Below are positions 1 to 8,456 of a stretch of 32,092 bases of DNA, piece by piece. Every line of letters starts with the position of its first letter. The first letter of the stretch is position 1. The position numbers and the translations under genes are program-made. Location of the stretch: contig JAAYSU010000073.1 of NCBI GenBank assembly GCA_012523915.1, positions 1 to 32,092 on the forward strand, written 5' to 3'. Under the pieces are notes generated by a model, which saw only the letters and a list, made by a program, of their open reading frames with translations, ran no database searches and was not told the origin of the DNA. This DNA is from Clostridiales bacterium. GTDB taxonomy: Bacteria > Bacillota > Clostridia > Peptostreptococcales > Anaerovoracaceae.

Positions 1-1
1 A

Positions 2-187
2 AACTGCGTGGCCTTATACGGATTACATCATATTGATGCTTTTCCTATAGATCTATGGATTTCAAGGGTCCTGAAAGATGTTTATGATAATGACTTTGAC
101 CTGGGTAAATATAAAGGTTATGAGGGCATCGTGCAACAATATATGTTCTTTTATATAAGAAATATGGCTAAGGAGAAAACTGGATGA
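2..187 (+). CDS. DNA glycosylase, OGG/AlkA-type (8-oxoguanine DNA glycosylase / DNA-3-methyladenine glycosylase 2), C-terminal fragment truncated by the window start
   Basis: Frame starting at base 2 reads NCVALYGLHHIDAFPIDLWISRVLKDVYDNDFDLGKYKGYEGIVQQYMFFYIRNMAKEKTG*, which matches the HhH-GPD C-terminal pattern (LYGLxxxDAFPxDxWIxRV). The stop overlaps the next ATG (ATGA). Confidence 0.8.
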   Translation, partial: NCVALYGLHHIDAFPIDLWISRVLKDVYDNDFDLGKYKGYEGIVQQYMFFYIRNMAKEKTG

Positions 188-639
188 GTAGACTGGAAAG
201 ACTTTTGGTACAAGATAAATTAGAAAAACGCGTGAGAGAAATACTAGATTATATTACCAAGGCTAGTAATAAAATAGACGGAAAATTGAATCTCAAGTTA
301 GTAGGTTGCAATGCAGAAGCAGGAACAATCACAATGGAATTTCCAGTTATGGACTGGCAGCTGAATACAAATAATGTTATGCATGGTGGGATGATTGCAA
401 CAGCCTTTGATGAGGTGCTCGGTATTTTTGCACACTATTTTGCAGAAGGAAAGGCTGCACTGACATCCAACATAACTGTTCATTATCTTAAACCTGTTCC
501 AAAGGGTGATTCCCTTTTAATTACTGCTAAAATTATTTCAGCAGGTAGGAAGGTAATAACCTTATCAGGAGAAGGGCACCTGAAGAGTAATGGTATGATG
601 ACGAATTCTGCTATAGCGACTTTTGTTATAGCAGGCTAA
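184..639 (+). CDS. PaaI-family hotdog-fold thioesterase
   Basis: 151 aa; hotdog signature NVMHGGMIATAFDEVLGIFA...TSNITVHYLKPVPKGDSLLITAKI. Confidence 0.8.
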   Translation: MSRLERLLVQDKLEKRVREILDYITKASNKIDGKLNLKLVGCNAEAGTITMEFPVMDWQLNTNNVMHGGMIATAFDEVLGIFAHYFAEGKAALTSNITVHYLKPVPKGDSLLITAKIISAGRKVITLSGEGHLKSNGMMTNSAIATFVIAG

Positions 640-663
640 TTTATATAAGAAAGGATGTAAAAG

Positions 664-1221
664 ATGGTTGATCAGATTAAGCTCATTGCAGACAGAATTA
701 AAGAGCTGAGAGAGATTTCAGGTATTTCTACCGAAAGCATGGCCAAGGAGTTAAATGTGCCTGTCGAACTTTATTTAGAATATGAGAGCGGTAAGATAGA
801 TATACCAGTCGGCTTTTTATATGATATGGCAAAGAAATTTAATGTGGAGCTTACAGCAATATTAACAGGTGATGAGCCCAAATTGCACAATTTTGCGTTA
901 GTCAGAAATGGGAAGGGTGTCGTTGTTGAAAGAACTAAACAGTATCACTATCTAAGCCTGGCACATAATTTCATTAACAAGAAAGGAGAACCCTTCCTTG
1001 TGACAGTGGATCCCAAAACCGGGGATGAAAAGGTCGTCTTCAACTCACATCCTGGGCAAGAGTTTAATTATATGATTGAAGGGAAGTTAAAGATATTGAT
1101 TGACGATCATGAGCTGATTTTGAATGAAGGAGATTCTTTATATTTCGACTCTACCTTAAAACACGCTATGATTGCCCTTGATGATAAACCGGCAAAGATT
1201 TTGGCAATTGTAATATATTAA
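664..1221 (+). CDS. XRE-family HTH regulator with C-terminal cupin domain
   Basis: N-terminal HTH ([52 protein letters not shown]) plus C-terminal cupin ([41 protein letters not shown]). RBS-like AAAGGATG upstream. Confidence 0.88.
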   Translation: MVDQIKLIADRIKELREISGISTESMAKELNVPVELYLEYESGKIDIPVGFLYDMAKKFNVELTAILTGDEPKLHNFALVRNGKGVVVERTKQYHYLSLAHNFINKKGEPFLVTVDPKTGDEKVVFNSHPGQEFNYMIEGKLKILIDDHELILNEGDSLYFDSTLKHAMIALDDKPAKILAIVIY

Positions 1222-1240
1222 TAAGAAAGAGGATATTTCT

Positions 1241-2902
1241 ATGAGCTTACTAGACAAATTTGTTAAAAGAACTGTATTTGAAAGTTATGAAGATTTTTAT
1301 AACAACTTTGAATTAATAGTACCAGAAGATTTTAACTTTGCATTTGATGTTTTAGATGTAATAGCAGATGAAAGGCCTGATAAAACCGCAATGGTTTGGT
1401 GTGATGACAAAGGAAATGAAAGAATTTTCAGCTTTGAGGAAATGAGAAGATACACCAATAAAACTGCTAACTTTTTTAAGAGTCTAGGCATTAAAAAAGG
1501 TGACGCTGTAATGCTTATCTTAAAAAGGCGTTATGAGTTTTGGTTCTGCCTTTTGGCATTGCATAAGCTAGGTGCAATCTGCATACCTGCAACACACCTC
1601 TTAACAGCTAAAGATATAGTTTACAGAAATAATTCAGCCGATGTAAAGATGATTGTTGCAGTTGCTGAAGATGATGTAATAAAACATATCGATGTGGCAG
1701 AAAAAGAATCGCCGACTTTAGAATATAAGGTGGTTACAGGTGGTAATTTCGAAGGATGGATTGATTTAGACAAAGGGATTTTAGAATCACCGGAGGAGTT
1801 TAAAAGACCAGTCGGAGATGAGGCAACTAATAAGGATGATATTAGTTTGCTATACTTTACTTCAGGTACTACAGGCATGCCCAAAATGGTTCAGCATGAC
1901 TTTTCCTATCCTTTAGGTCATATTGTTACAGCGAAGTATTGGCATAATGTAACAGAAGACGGCCTGCACCTAACTGTCGCAGATACGGGCTGGGCAAAGG
2001 CGGTATGGGGGAAGATATACGGTCAGTGGATTTGTGGTAGCGCTGTGTTTGTTTATGATTATGACAAGTTTGTACCCAAAGAACTGCTTGACGTAATAGT
2101 AAAGTATAAGGTTACGACCTTCTGCGCACCTCCTACCATATACAGATTTTTCATTAAGGAGGATCTTTCAAAGTTTGATTTAAGCAGCCTTAAACACTGT
2201 TCAATTGCAGGAGAACCATTAAACCCCGAGGTTTATTATCAATTCCTAAAGGCTACCGGCCTTAAATTGATGGAGATATATGGTCAGACAGAAATGACTG
2301 TTACGATAGGAAACTTTGTTGGAATGGAACCAAGGCCGGGATCAATGGGTAAGCCTGCTCCAACTTATGATATTGACTTACTGGATGAGGTCGGTAATTC
2401 TTGTGAAATAGGAGAAGAAGGACAGATAGTTGTACGCACAGATAAACGCAAGCCTGTAGGCATGTTTTTAGGATACTATAGAAATGAGGAATTAACTCAA
2501 AAGGCTTGGTCTAATGACATATATTATACGGGCGATATGGCATGGAAGGATGAAGACGGTTATTATTGGTTTGTAGGAAGGGCAGATGATGTCATAAAAA
2601 GTTCGGGTTACAGAATAGGCCCTTTTGAAGTAGAGAGCGCACTTCTTGAACATCCTGCAGTATTAGAATGTGCTGTTACTGCAGTTCCTGATCCTGATCG
2701 GGGACAGCTTGTTAAAGCAACTATAATATTGGCAAGAAACTATAAAGGAAGCGATGAGCTGGTAAAAGAAATTCAGGATCATGTTAAAAAGGTTACAGCC
2801 CCTTACAAATACCCTAGGATAGTAGAATTCGTTGAAGAACTTCCCAAAACTATCAGCGGAAAAATTCGCAGGGTAGAAATTAGAGAATCAGATAAGAAGT
2901 AG
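1241..2902 (+). CDS. AMP-dependent acyl-CoA synthetase (medium-chain/acetyl-CoA synthetase-like)
   Basis: 553 aa; AMP-binding motif [64 protein letters not shown] and terminal [14 protein letters not shown]. Confidence 0.92.
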   Translation: MSLLDKFVKRTVFESYEDFYNNFELIVPEDFNFAFDVLDVIADERPDKTAMVWCDDKGNERIFSFEEMRRYTNKTANFFKSLGIKKGDAVMLILKRRYEFWFCLLALHKLGAICIPATHLLTAKDIVYRNNSADVKMIVAVAEDDVIKHIDVAEKESPTLEYKVVTGGNFEGWIDLDKGILESPEEFKRPVGDEATNKDDISLLYFTSGTTGMPKMVQHDFSYPLGHIVTAKYWHNVTEDGLHLTVADTGWAKAVWGKIYGQWICGSAVFVYDYDKFVPKELLDVIVKYKVTTFCAPPTIYRFFIKEDLSKFDLSSLKHCSIAGEPLNPEVYYQFLKATGLKLMEIYGQTEMTVTIGNFVGMEPRPGSMGKPAPTYDIDLLDEVGNSCEIGEEGQIVVRTDKRKPVGMFLGYYRNEELTQKAWSNDIYYTGDMAWKDEDGYYWFVGRADDVIKSSGYRIGPFEVESALLEHPAVLECAVTAVPDPDRGQLVKATIILARNYKGSDELVKEIQDHVKKVTAPYKYPRIVEFVEELPKTISGKIRRVEIRESDKK

Positions 2903-2910
2903 GAAAAAAT

Positions 2911-2945
2911 AGTAGGTAATTGAAAAACAATTACCTACTTTTATT
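2911..2945. terminator. Rho-independent terminator, probably bidirectional, between convergent genes
   Basis: Perfect 12-bp inverted repeat AGTAGGTAATTG-AAAAA-CAATTACCTACT followed by TTTATTA; it separates the + strand ligase from the - strand cooS. Confidence 0.85.
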
Positions 2946-4854
2946 ATAGTCCCATTTTTTCTCTTTTTGAAAGAATATGAGCTTCGATATTATTTGCAAC
3001 TTCTACTGGATCGTCACCTAGTGCTATCTTACCGCCTGTCAAATCTTCAACATCCTCGGTTAAAAGCTTTACCAACTTTGGAGCACCTGTTATGAAAGGT
3101 GTTGGAGACAGATGGGTGTATGCCCCATATGCCACTGCAAAAATGCCGTCAATTGTAGCTTTTTGCTCCATCCATTCTGGTGCTGTAACTGCTATTGGAA
3201 GATCTTTAATATCTACATTAAGGTGTTCAGCAAGTGCGGTGACAAGCATTGATATTCTACCTGTGTCTGTACAAGTACCGAAACTCAACACTGGAGGAAT
3301 ACTTAAGTTTTCGCAAACAGATTTAAGTCCTTGGCCTGCTAATTCGATTGCATCAAGATTACACATACCTGCCACTTCTAGACCATGATTTCCACATCCT
3401 GCAGAAACTATGAGAATATCTTTATTTATCAGTTCATAAGCTAGGTTTACAGTATTCCAGTCCTGCGGACCATTTCTTAAAGAAGAGCAATTTACAAGTG
3501 CAACGATGCCCTTAATATTTCCCTTAGCAATAACATCTACAAGAACATCTAAATCATTGCCAATAGCTTTTAATACTGCTTCAGTAGAAAATCCTGCTAT
3601 TGCTTTCTGTATTCTTTTTGGCACCAAAGGTTTTACGTTACCCTTCCTCTTTTTAAAGTTTTCAATTGCTATATCAATACACTTATCCGCCATCTCGTCA
3701 ACTTTTTCCGGATAATAGGGTATTTCATGTTCACATCCCGGCACTCCAATAATAGTGCTTGCACTTATAAGTGCAAGCTGGTACTTTTCAGCATATTGAT
3801 CGATAGCAGGAGGAGAACAGTTTTCTTCCATTACAAGGGCATCGACTGTGCCTGTTGCTAGAAAAGGTTCTATGGAAAGCCAGTTATCCATTAGGCCTAC
3901 AAAGATATCATCCACTTCAAATCTTTGAAGCAGTTCTTGACCAGTTTCAATAGAGCCTATAATTCGAAGTCCCTTTGCTCCTGCTTTTTTTGCCTTTTCT
4001 TGATATTCTGGCATTTTAGCTTTCATCAGTGTTGCTACTCCGACCCAAGGTTGATGGCCATTAAACGCTATATTAACATAATCAGAGTCCATTATTCCTA
4101 GATCTACATTTACTTGGTGCGGCATAGGTGTACCAAAGAGTATATCTTGCGTCATCTCAAGTCCTATTTGTGCGGTATAGATTGTAGAGAGGCCTAATCT
4201 AAGCGCTTTTTTAGCTAAAGAAATATAATCACCGTCAACGTTTGTCAAACAGCTTGCAATACTATTTTCTACTTCATGTTGTACTCCTGATGGGTAAATA
4301 TTTAATTCTCTCCATATGGGGATACGTTTCTTAGGGGCAAAGGCTTCCACCATTATACTTTCTTTATCAGGGTTTGCCTTCATATCACTGTCAAGTGTAT
4401 CGGCTAATTTGGCAGCCATCTTGTTTATGTCCTGGTTAGTGTCTATTCCTAATTTCTCGCATAAGAATTTTAATTTATCTTTGTCAGTAATTTTGAATGG
4501 AGTTTTTCCTAAAGCAGTTGCTTTAAGTGTTCTAAATGCTTCATATGCATGATGGGCGTAGGTTGCAGCCCCCATTATATTCCTCATCAATAGATTTCTC
4601 ATAGCCATGGCATCCGGCCCTATGCCACAGACCCCTTTATCTGCACCTGCTTTATCACTGATCCGGCATGGGCCTTGGGTACAAAGCTGACAGCTAAGTC
4701 CTTCAAGGCAGAATTTACACCTGATTTTTTCCTGGCTATCCCATCTAGAAAATACACTGGACAGTCCATCCTCTTTTATTCTAATCAGCATTTCTTCTAC
4801 TGAGTCATGATAGCTTACGCGACCATCTTTTTTCTCTAAAACTTTTATAGCCAT
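2944..4854 (-). CDS. cooS: CooS-family anaerobic carbon-monoxide dehydrogenase-like protein (deviant, CooS-V-like; probably not a canonical CODH)
   Basis: 636 aa with CODH-type N-terminal FeS motifs (CKFC...SCQLCTQGPC...GVCG), H267 (NGHQPW), C346, C456 (NCSS), C487 (AGCGNH), C528 (GTCTD), K565. The position aligning with canonical Cys295 is Glu (SIETGQE). RBS AGGAGG before ATG. Confidence 0.9.
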   Translation of the reverse strand: MAIKVLEKKDGRVSYHDSVEEMLIRIKEDGLSSVFSRWDSQEKIRCKFCLEGLSCQLCTQGPCRISDKAGADKGVCGIGPDAMAMRNLLMRNIMGAATYAHHAYEAFRTLKATALGKTPFKITDKDKLKFLCEKLGIDTNQDINKMAAKLADTLDSDMKANPDKESIMVEAFAPKKRIPIWRELNIYPSGVQHEVENSIASCLTNVDGDYISLAKKALRLGLSTIYTAQIGLEMTQDILFGTPMPHQVNVDLGIMDSDYVNIAFNGHQPWVGVATLMKAKMPEYQEKAKKAGAKGLRIIGSIETGQELLQRFEVDDIFVGLMDNWLSIEPFLATGTVDALVMEENCSPPAIDQYAEKYQLALISASTIIGVPGCEHEIPYYPEKVDEMADKCIDIAIENFKKRKGNVKPLVPKRIQKAIAGFSTEAVLKAIGNDLDVLVDVIAKGNIKGIVALVNCSSLRNGPQDWNTVNLAYELINKDILIVSAGCGNHGLEVAGMCNLDAIELAGQGLKSVCENLSIPPVLSFGTCTDTGRISMLVTALAEHLNVDIKDLPIAVTAPEWMEQKATIDGIFAVAYGAYTHLSPTPFITGAPKLVKLLTEDVEDLTGGKIALGDDPVEVANNIEAHILSKREKMGL

Positions 4855-4929
4855 AATAACCTCCTCTTGTTAAAAAGTAGCATTTTTAGTTTGTGCTATA
4901 ATATTGAAATTATCCTGACTCAAAAATCA

Positions 4930-4958
4930 TTGTAAAATTTTACAGATAGGAATATAAT
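4930..4958 (+). promoter_or_regulatory. Putative sigma-A promoter for the ogt operon, with a perfect 14-bp palindrome TGTAAAATTTTACA (4931-4944) overlapping the -35
   Basis: TTGTAA (4930-4935), 17-nt spacer, TATAAT (4953-4958). Confidence 0.6.
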
Positions 4959-4986
4959 ATTACTTTGACAAAGGATGTGTATAAGA

Positions 4987-5457
4987 ATGGTTAATCTTTA
5001 TTATTACAAAACCGCTATAGGCGATATAGGGATTGCAGAAAACGGAAATGCTATAACAAACCTATTTTTTAAACGAAAGAAGCAGGTTGACAACCAAGGT
5101 CTGAAAGAAACTGACTTGCTAAGGGAAGCATCAAAACAGTTGAATGAATATTTCATGGGCAATCGTTTTAAATTTGATCTGCCTTTATTTATATCAGGAA
5201 CAGAATTCCAGCAAAAAGTTTGGAGGGCCTTGGAATCAATCCCTTACGGAGAGACCCGAAGCTATAAGCAGATTGCTGAAGCTATAGGTAACCCTAAAGC
5301 CTGTAGAGCAGTAGGAATGGCAAACAACAGAAATCCAATATCAATCATTATTCCATGCCATCGCGTCATAGGCTCAACTGGTAGGCTAGTTGGATATGGA
5401 GGGGGACTAGATATAAAAGAGAAATTATTGCAGCTGGAGAGAGATAATGTACGCTGA
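4987..5457 (+). CDS. ogt: Methylated-DNA--[protein]-cysteine S-methyltransferase
   Basis: IIPCHRVIGSTGRLVGYGGGLDIKEKLLQLE active-site signature. The ORF track starts at 4975, but AAAGGA lies just upstream of the ATG at 4987, which favours the internal start. Confidence 0.92.
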   Translation: MVNLYYYKTAIGDIGIAENGNAITNLFFKRKKQVDNQGLKETDLLREASKQLNEYFMGNRFKFDLPLFISGTEFQQKVWRALESIPYGETRSYKQIAEAIGNPKACRAVGMANNRNPISIIIPCHRVIGSTGRLVGYGGGLDIKEKLLQLERDNVR

Positions 5458-6130
5458 TATAGGTGATAAGTTATTTGAACTATCAGATCCTGAGTATCAA
5501 AAGTTTGCGTCTAGTTTGCTTCCTAACGTTGACAATATTATAGGCGTTAGATTGACAGAGCTTCGTAAAATAGCTAAAGGAATCGCTAAAAATGATTGGA
5601 GATTATACCTGGAAACTTGCCGAACTGCTTATTTCGAGGAACTCATGTTAAAAGGTATGGTAATAGGATATTGCAAGGCAGACATAGAAGAAGTTCTAGG
5701 CTACGTTTCTAGCTTTGTTACCCAAATTGATAACTGGTCAATATGCGATAGTTTCTGTTCGAGTTTTAAATTTACTAAGAGAAACAAAACAAGGGTTTGG
5801 AATTTTATTGAGAATTATTTTTATTCAAATTCGGAATTCGAGGTTCGATTTGCGGTAGTGATGCTATTAAACTATTATATCGATGAAGAATATATCGAAA
5901 GGGTTTTTAAAGTCCTGGACAATATAGATAATGAAGGATATTATGCCAGAATGGCTATAGCTTGGGCAGTATCGAAATGCTTTGTAGTATTTCCGAAGCC
6001 CACAATGGATTATCTAAAAAACAATAAGCTTGATGGTTTTACCTATAGTAAATCACTTCAAAAGATTATAGAATCAAACAGAATTGATGTTACCACTAAA
6101 TTAAAGATAAAGGAACTGAGGGAAAGATGA
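5447..6130 (+). CDS. DNA alkylation repair protein (AlkD/AlkC-like HEAT-repeat glycosylase family)
   Basis: 227 aa; GVRLTELRKIAKGIAKNDWRLYLE, YFEELMLKGMVIGYCK, DNWSICDSFCSSFK pattern typical of the family; adjacent to ogt. Confidence 0.85.
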   Translation: MYADIGDKLFELSDPEYQKFASSLLPNVDNIIGVRLTELRKIAKGIAKNDWRLYLETCRTAYFEELMLKGMVIGYCKADIEEVLGYVSSFVTQIDNWSICDSFCSSFKFTKRNKTRVWNFIENYFYSNSEFEVRFAVVMLLNYYIDEEYIERVFKVLDNIDNEGYYARMAIAWAVSKCFVVFPKPTMDYLKNNKLDGFTYSKSLQKIIESNRIDVTTKLKIKELRER

Positions 6131-6558
6131 GGATAGCAGTAGTTGATGGTCAGGGCGGCGGTATTGGAAAAGCAATAGTAGATAGAATTAAGAAAGCTAA
6201 TATTGATAATGTAGAAATATTAGCCTTAGGTACAAACTCTTTTGCAACTGACCAGATGCTCAAAGCAGGGGCCCACATGGGTGCAACAGGAGAAAATGCA
6301 ATTATTTATAATATGGATAAAGTAGACATTGTTTGTGGGGTTATTGCAATCCTATCAGCTAATTCGATGTTGGGTGAATTGACACCTTCAATGGCAACAG
6401 CTATCAGCAGCAGTAGCGCTTTTAAGGTTTTGTTGCCGATAAATCGATGCGGTATCCATGTAGTAGGAGTAGTTGATTCTAATCTAAATACATATATAGA
6501 TGAAGTTGTTGTGACAATAGAAAGATATATTTCAGAAAAGGGAGAAAGTAATAAATGA
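6127..6558 (+). CDS. DUF3842 family protein (small Rossmann-like, unknown function)
   Basis: N-terminus MRIAVVDGQGGGIGKAIVDRIKK...ILALGTNSFATDQMLKAGAHMGATGENAI; ATGA overlap with the upstream gene. Confidence 0.75.
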   Translation: MRIAVVDGQGGGIGKAIVDRIKKANIDNVEILALGTNSFATDQMLKAGAHMGATGENAIIYNMDKVDIVCGVIAILSANSMLGELTPSMATAISSSSAFKVLLPINRCGIHVVGVVDSNLNTYIDEVVVTIERYISEKGESNK

Positions 6559-7595
6559 GTAGCTTTAAAAACTTTTTAGAACGTAAAAATATTAAATTTA
6601 CAATAAATAGATACATTAATGAAGCGCTGTCAGCTATGGCAATCGGTTTATTCTCCTCCTTGATTATAGGGCTTATTATCGAAACTCTGGGAGAACAGAC
6701 TATAAACCTATTCGGGGAAAATGCCGTTTCGTTACTTTTAATGGAAGCAGGACAAGCGGCAATGGGATTAATGGGAGCTGCTATAGGAGCAGCGGTAGCT
6801 TTTGGTTTGAAAGCACCTCCTTTAGTAATTTTTTCATGCATAGTTACAGGTAGCGTAGGAGCTGCTTTTGGAGGGCCAGCAGGTTCGTTTATAGCTACTG
6901 TCTTCGGTGCAGAATTTGGTAAAGCTGTATCAAAAGAAACCAAAATAGATATAATCGTAACACCAGCAGTTACATTGTTAATAGGTTTTATAGCAGCAAA
7001 AACTATCGGCCCTGTTGTACATGCTCTTATGACAGGTTTAGGAGCAGTTATTATGCATGCGACTGAATTGCATCCATTCCTTATGGGAATTATTGTTTCT
7101 GTTATAATGGGTTTAGTTCTTACCGCTCCGATTTCGAGCGCAGCCCTGGCAATAATGCTTGGTTTATCAGGCCTGGCAGGAGGAGCTGCCACTGTGGGCT
7201 GCTCTGCTCAGATGATAGGGTTTGCGGTAATAAGTTTAAAAGAGAATGGGATTGGCGGTTTATTTGCGCAGGGTCTGGGAACTTCGATGCTGCAGATATC
7301 AAATATAGTGAACAATTGGTGGATATTAGTGCCGCCGACTTTAACATCAGCGATACTGGGGCCCTTGGCAACAATAGTTTTTAAGATGTCCAATGTTCCT
7401 GAAGGTTCTGGCATGGGGACTTCCGGATTGGTCGGCCAGATAGGTACTTTCAAATCCATGGGTTTTAGCATAGACGTACTTTTTTCAATTATTTTGCTTC
7501 ACTTTGTTTTGCCCGCAATCATAGCTATAATTATAGATAGATTTCTTAGGAAGGCTGGAAAGGTAAAGGGTGAAGACTATAAACTTGATTTATAA
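6555..7595 (+). CDS. PTS EIIC-like membrane protein (PTS_EIIC_2-type), no EIIA/EIIB domain visible
   Basis: 346 aa, multiple hydrophobic segments, Gly/Ala-rich TM helices; N-terminal pattern INEALSAMAIGLFSSLIIGLIIETLGEQ; ATGA overlap with DUF3842. Confidence 0.7.
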   Translation: MSSFKNFLERKNIKFTINRYINEALSAMAIGLFSSLIIGLIIETLGEQTINLFGENAVSLLLMEAGQAAMGLMGAAIGAAVAFGLKAPPLVIFSCIVTGSVGAAFGGPAGSFIATVFGAEFGKAVSKETKIDIIVTPAVTLLIGFIAAKTIGPVVHALMTGLGAVIMHATELHPFLMGIIVSVIMGLVLTAPISSAALAIMLGLSGLAGGAATVGCSAQMIGFAVISLKENGIGGLFAQGLGTSMLQISNIVNNWWILVPPTLTSAILGPLATIVFKMSNVPEGSGMGTSGLVGQIGTFKSMGFSIDVLFSIILLHFVLPAIIAIIIDRFLRKAGKVKGEDYKLDL

Positions 7596-7618
7596 GAAGT
7601 TAATAGCATAATTTTAGG

Positions 7619-7647
7619 TTGTAAATACTAAAAATTGATGATAATAT
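7619..7647 (+). promoter_or_regulatory. Putative sigma-A promoter upstream of the CYTH gene
   Basis: TTGTAA (7619-7624), 17-nt spacer, TAATAT (7642-7647) in an AT-rich intergenic region. Confidence 0.4.
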
Positions 7648-7702
7648 ATAAAAACGTGTAAAAGAGAAAAACTATTATCGATATTAGAGTCGAGGTTTTA
7701 TA

Positions 7703-8335
7703 ATGGAAATTGAATTGAAATTCACAATAAAAGATAAGCAAGTAGCTGAGGAAATATGGGAAGATCCTTACCTTGAAGAACTAGGTGAAGTTGATTCCAA
7801 AGAGACAGTTTATATGAAAGCTGCTTATTTTGATACGGAAGATCATATCTTATCTAAGAATGATATTGCATTTCGTATAAGAATGGAAGGGAATCGTATT
7901 ATAGCTTCTTTAAAATGGAATGGGTCAAGCGAAGAGGGCCTTCATATAAGGGAAGAAGTCAATGTTCCCGTTGATGATCCTGCTTGCTTTTTACAACCCT
8001 CTCCTGATATTTTCAAGGAGAGTGAGCAGGGGAAGATTATGATGGATCTGGTTGGCGACAAAGTTCTTAACAACTTGTTAGAAATGCATTTTATTAGAAG
8101 AAGAATTAGAGTTGATACCCAAAATAGTATTGTTGAATTAGCCATCGATACTGGAGAAATCATTACTAACGACGGAACACTGCCTATATGTGAACTGGAA
8201 ATAGAATTATTCTCAGGTGAAGAAGGGGACCTTCAATCTATAGGAGAAACCCTTGCCGAAAAATACGAGTTAAGTCCCTTGAATGAGAGCAAGTACGCTA
8301 GAGGGCTTAAATTTTTAAATTACGAAAATAATTAA
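7703..8335 (+). CDS. CYTH domain protein (adenylate cyclase class IV/triphosphatase fold)
   Basis: Starts MEIELKFTI (ExExK signature); FRIRMEGNRIIASLKWNG; ELEIELFSGE; LSPLNESKYARGL. Confidence 0.88.
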   Translation: MEIELKFTIKDKQVAEEIWEDPYLEELGEVDSKETVYMKAAYFDTEDHILSKNDIAFRIRMEGNRIIASLKWNGSSEEGLHIREEVNVPVDDPACFLQPSPDIFKESEQGKIMMDLVGDKVLNNLLEMHFIRRRIRVDTQNSIVELAIDTGEIITNDGTLPICELEIELFSGEEGDLQSIGETLAEKYELSPLNESKYARGLKFLNYENN

Positions 8336-8378
8336 CTTTATTTAATAGCGCGACATTATACCATTTTTAGTTAAATAC

Positions 8379-8407
8379 TTTACTTTAAGGGTATAAAACA
8401 GTATAAT
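8379..8407 (+). promoter_or_regulatory. Putative sigma-A promoter of tig (and possibly tig-clpPX)
   Basis: TTTACT (8379-8384), 17-nt spacer, TATAAT (8402-8407), about 50 bp before the tig start. Confidence 0.55.
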
Positions 8408-8456
8408 GTTATGCGCAGTCACGATGTGAAACTCACATAGAATACAGGAGGATATA

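Noticed and set aside
2944-4854. Interpretation as part of a CODH/acetyl-CoA synthase (Wood-Ljungdahl) operon
   Set aside because: No acsA-E, cooC, cooF or corrinoid genes in the window, and the active-site ligand set is non-canonical.
6479-7192. 237-aa antisense ORF opposite the EIIC-like gene
   Set aside because: Composition (Pro/Ala/Ile-rich) is the expected shadow of a Gly/Ala-rich membrane protein; the sense frame has clear TM structure, RBS and coupling.
8424-8438. CRP-like site TGTGA...TCACA upstream of tig
   Set aside because: Spacer between half sites is only 3 nt (canonical CRP sites have 6); kept only as a low-interest leader hairpin.
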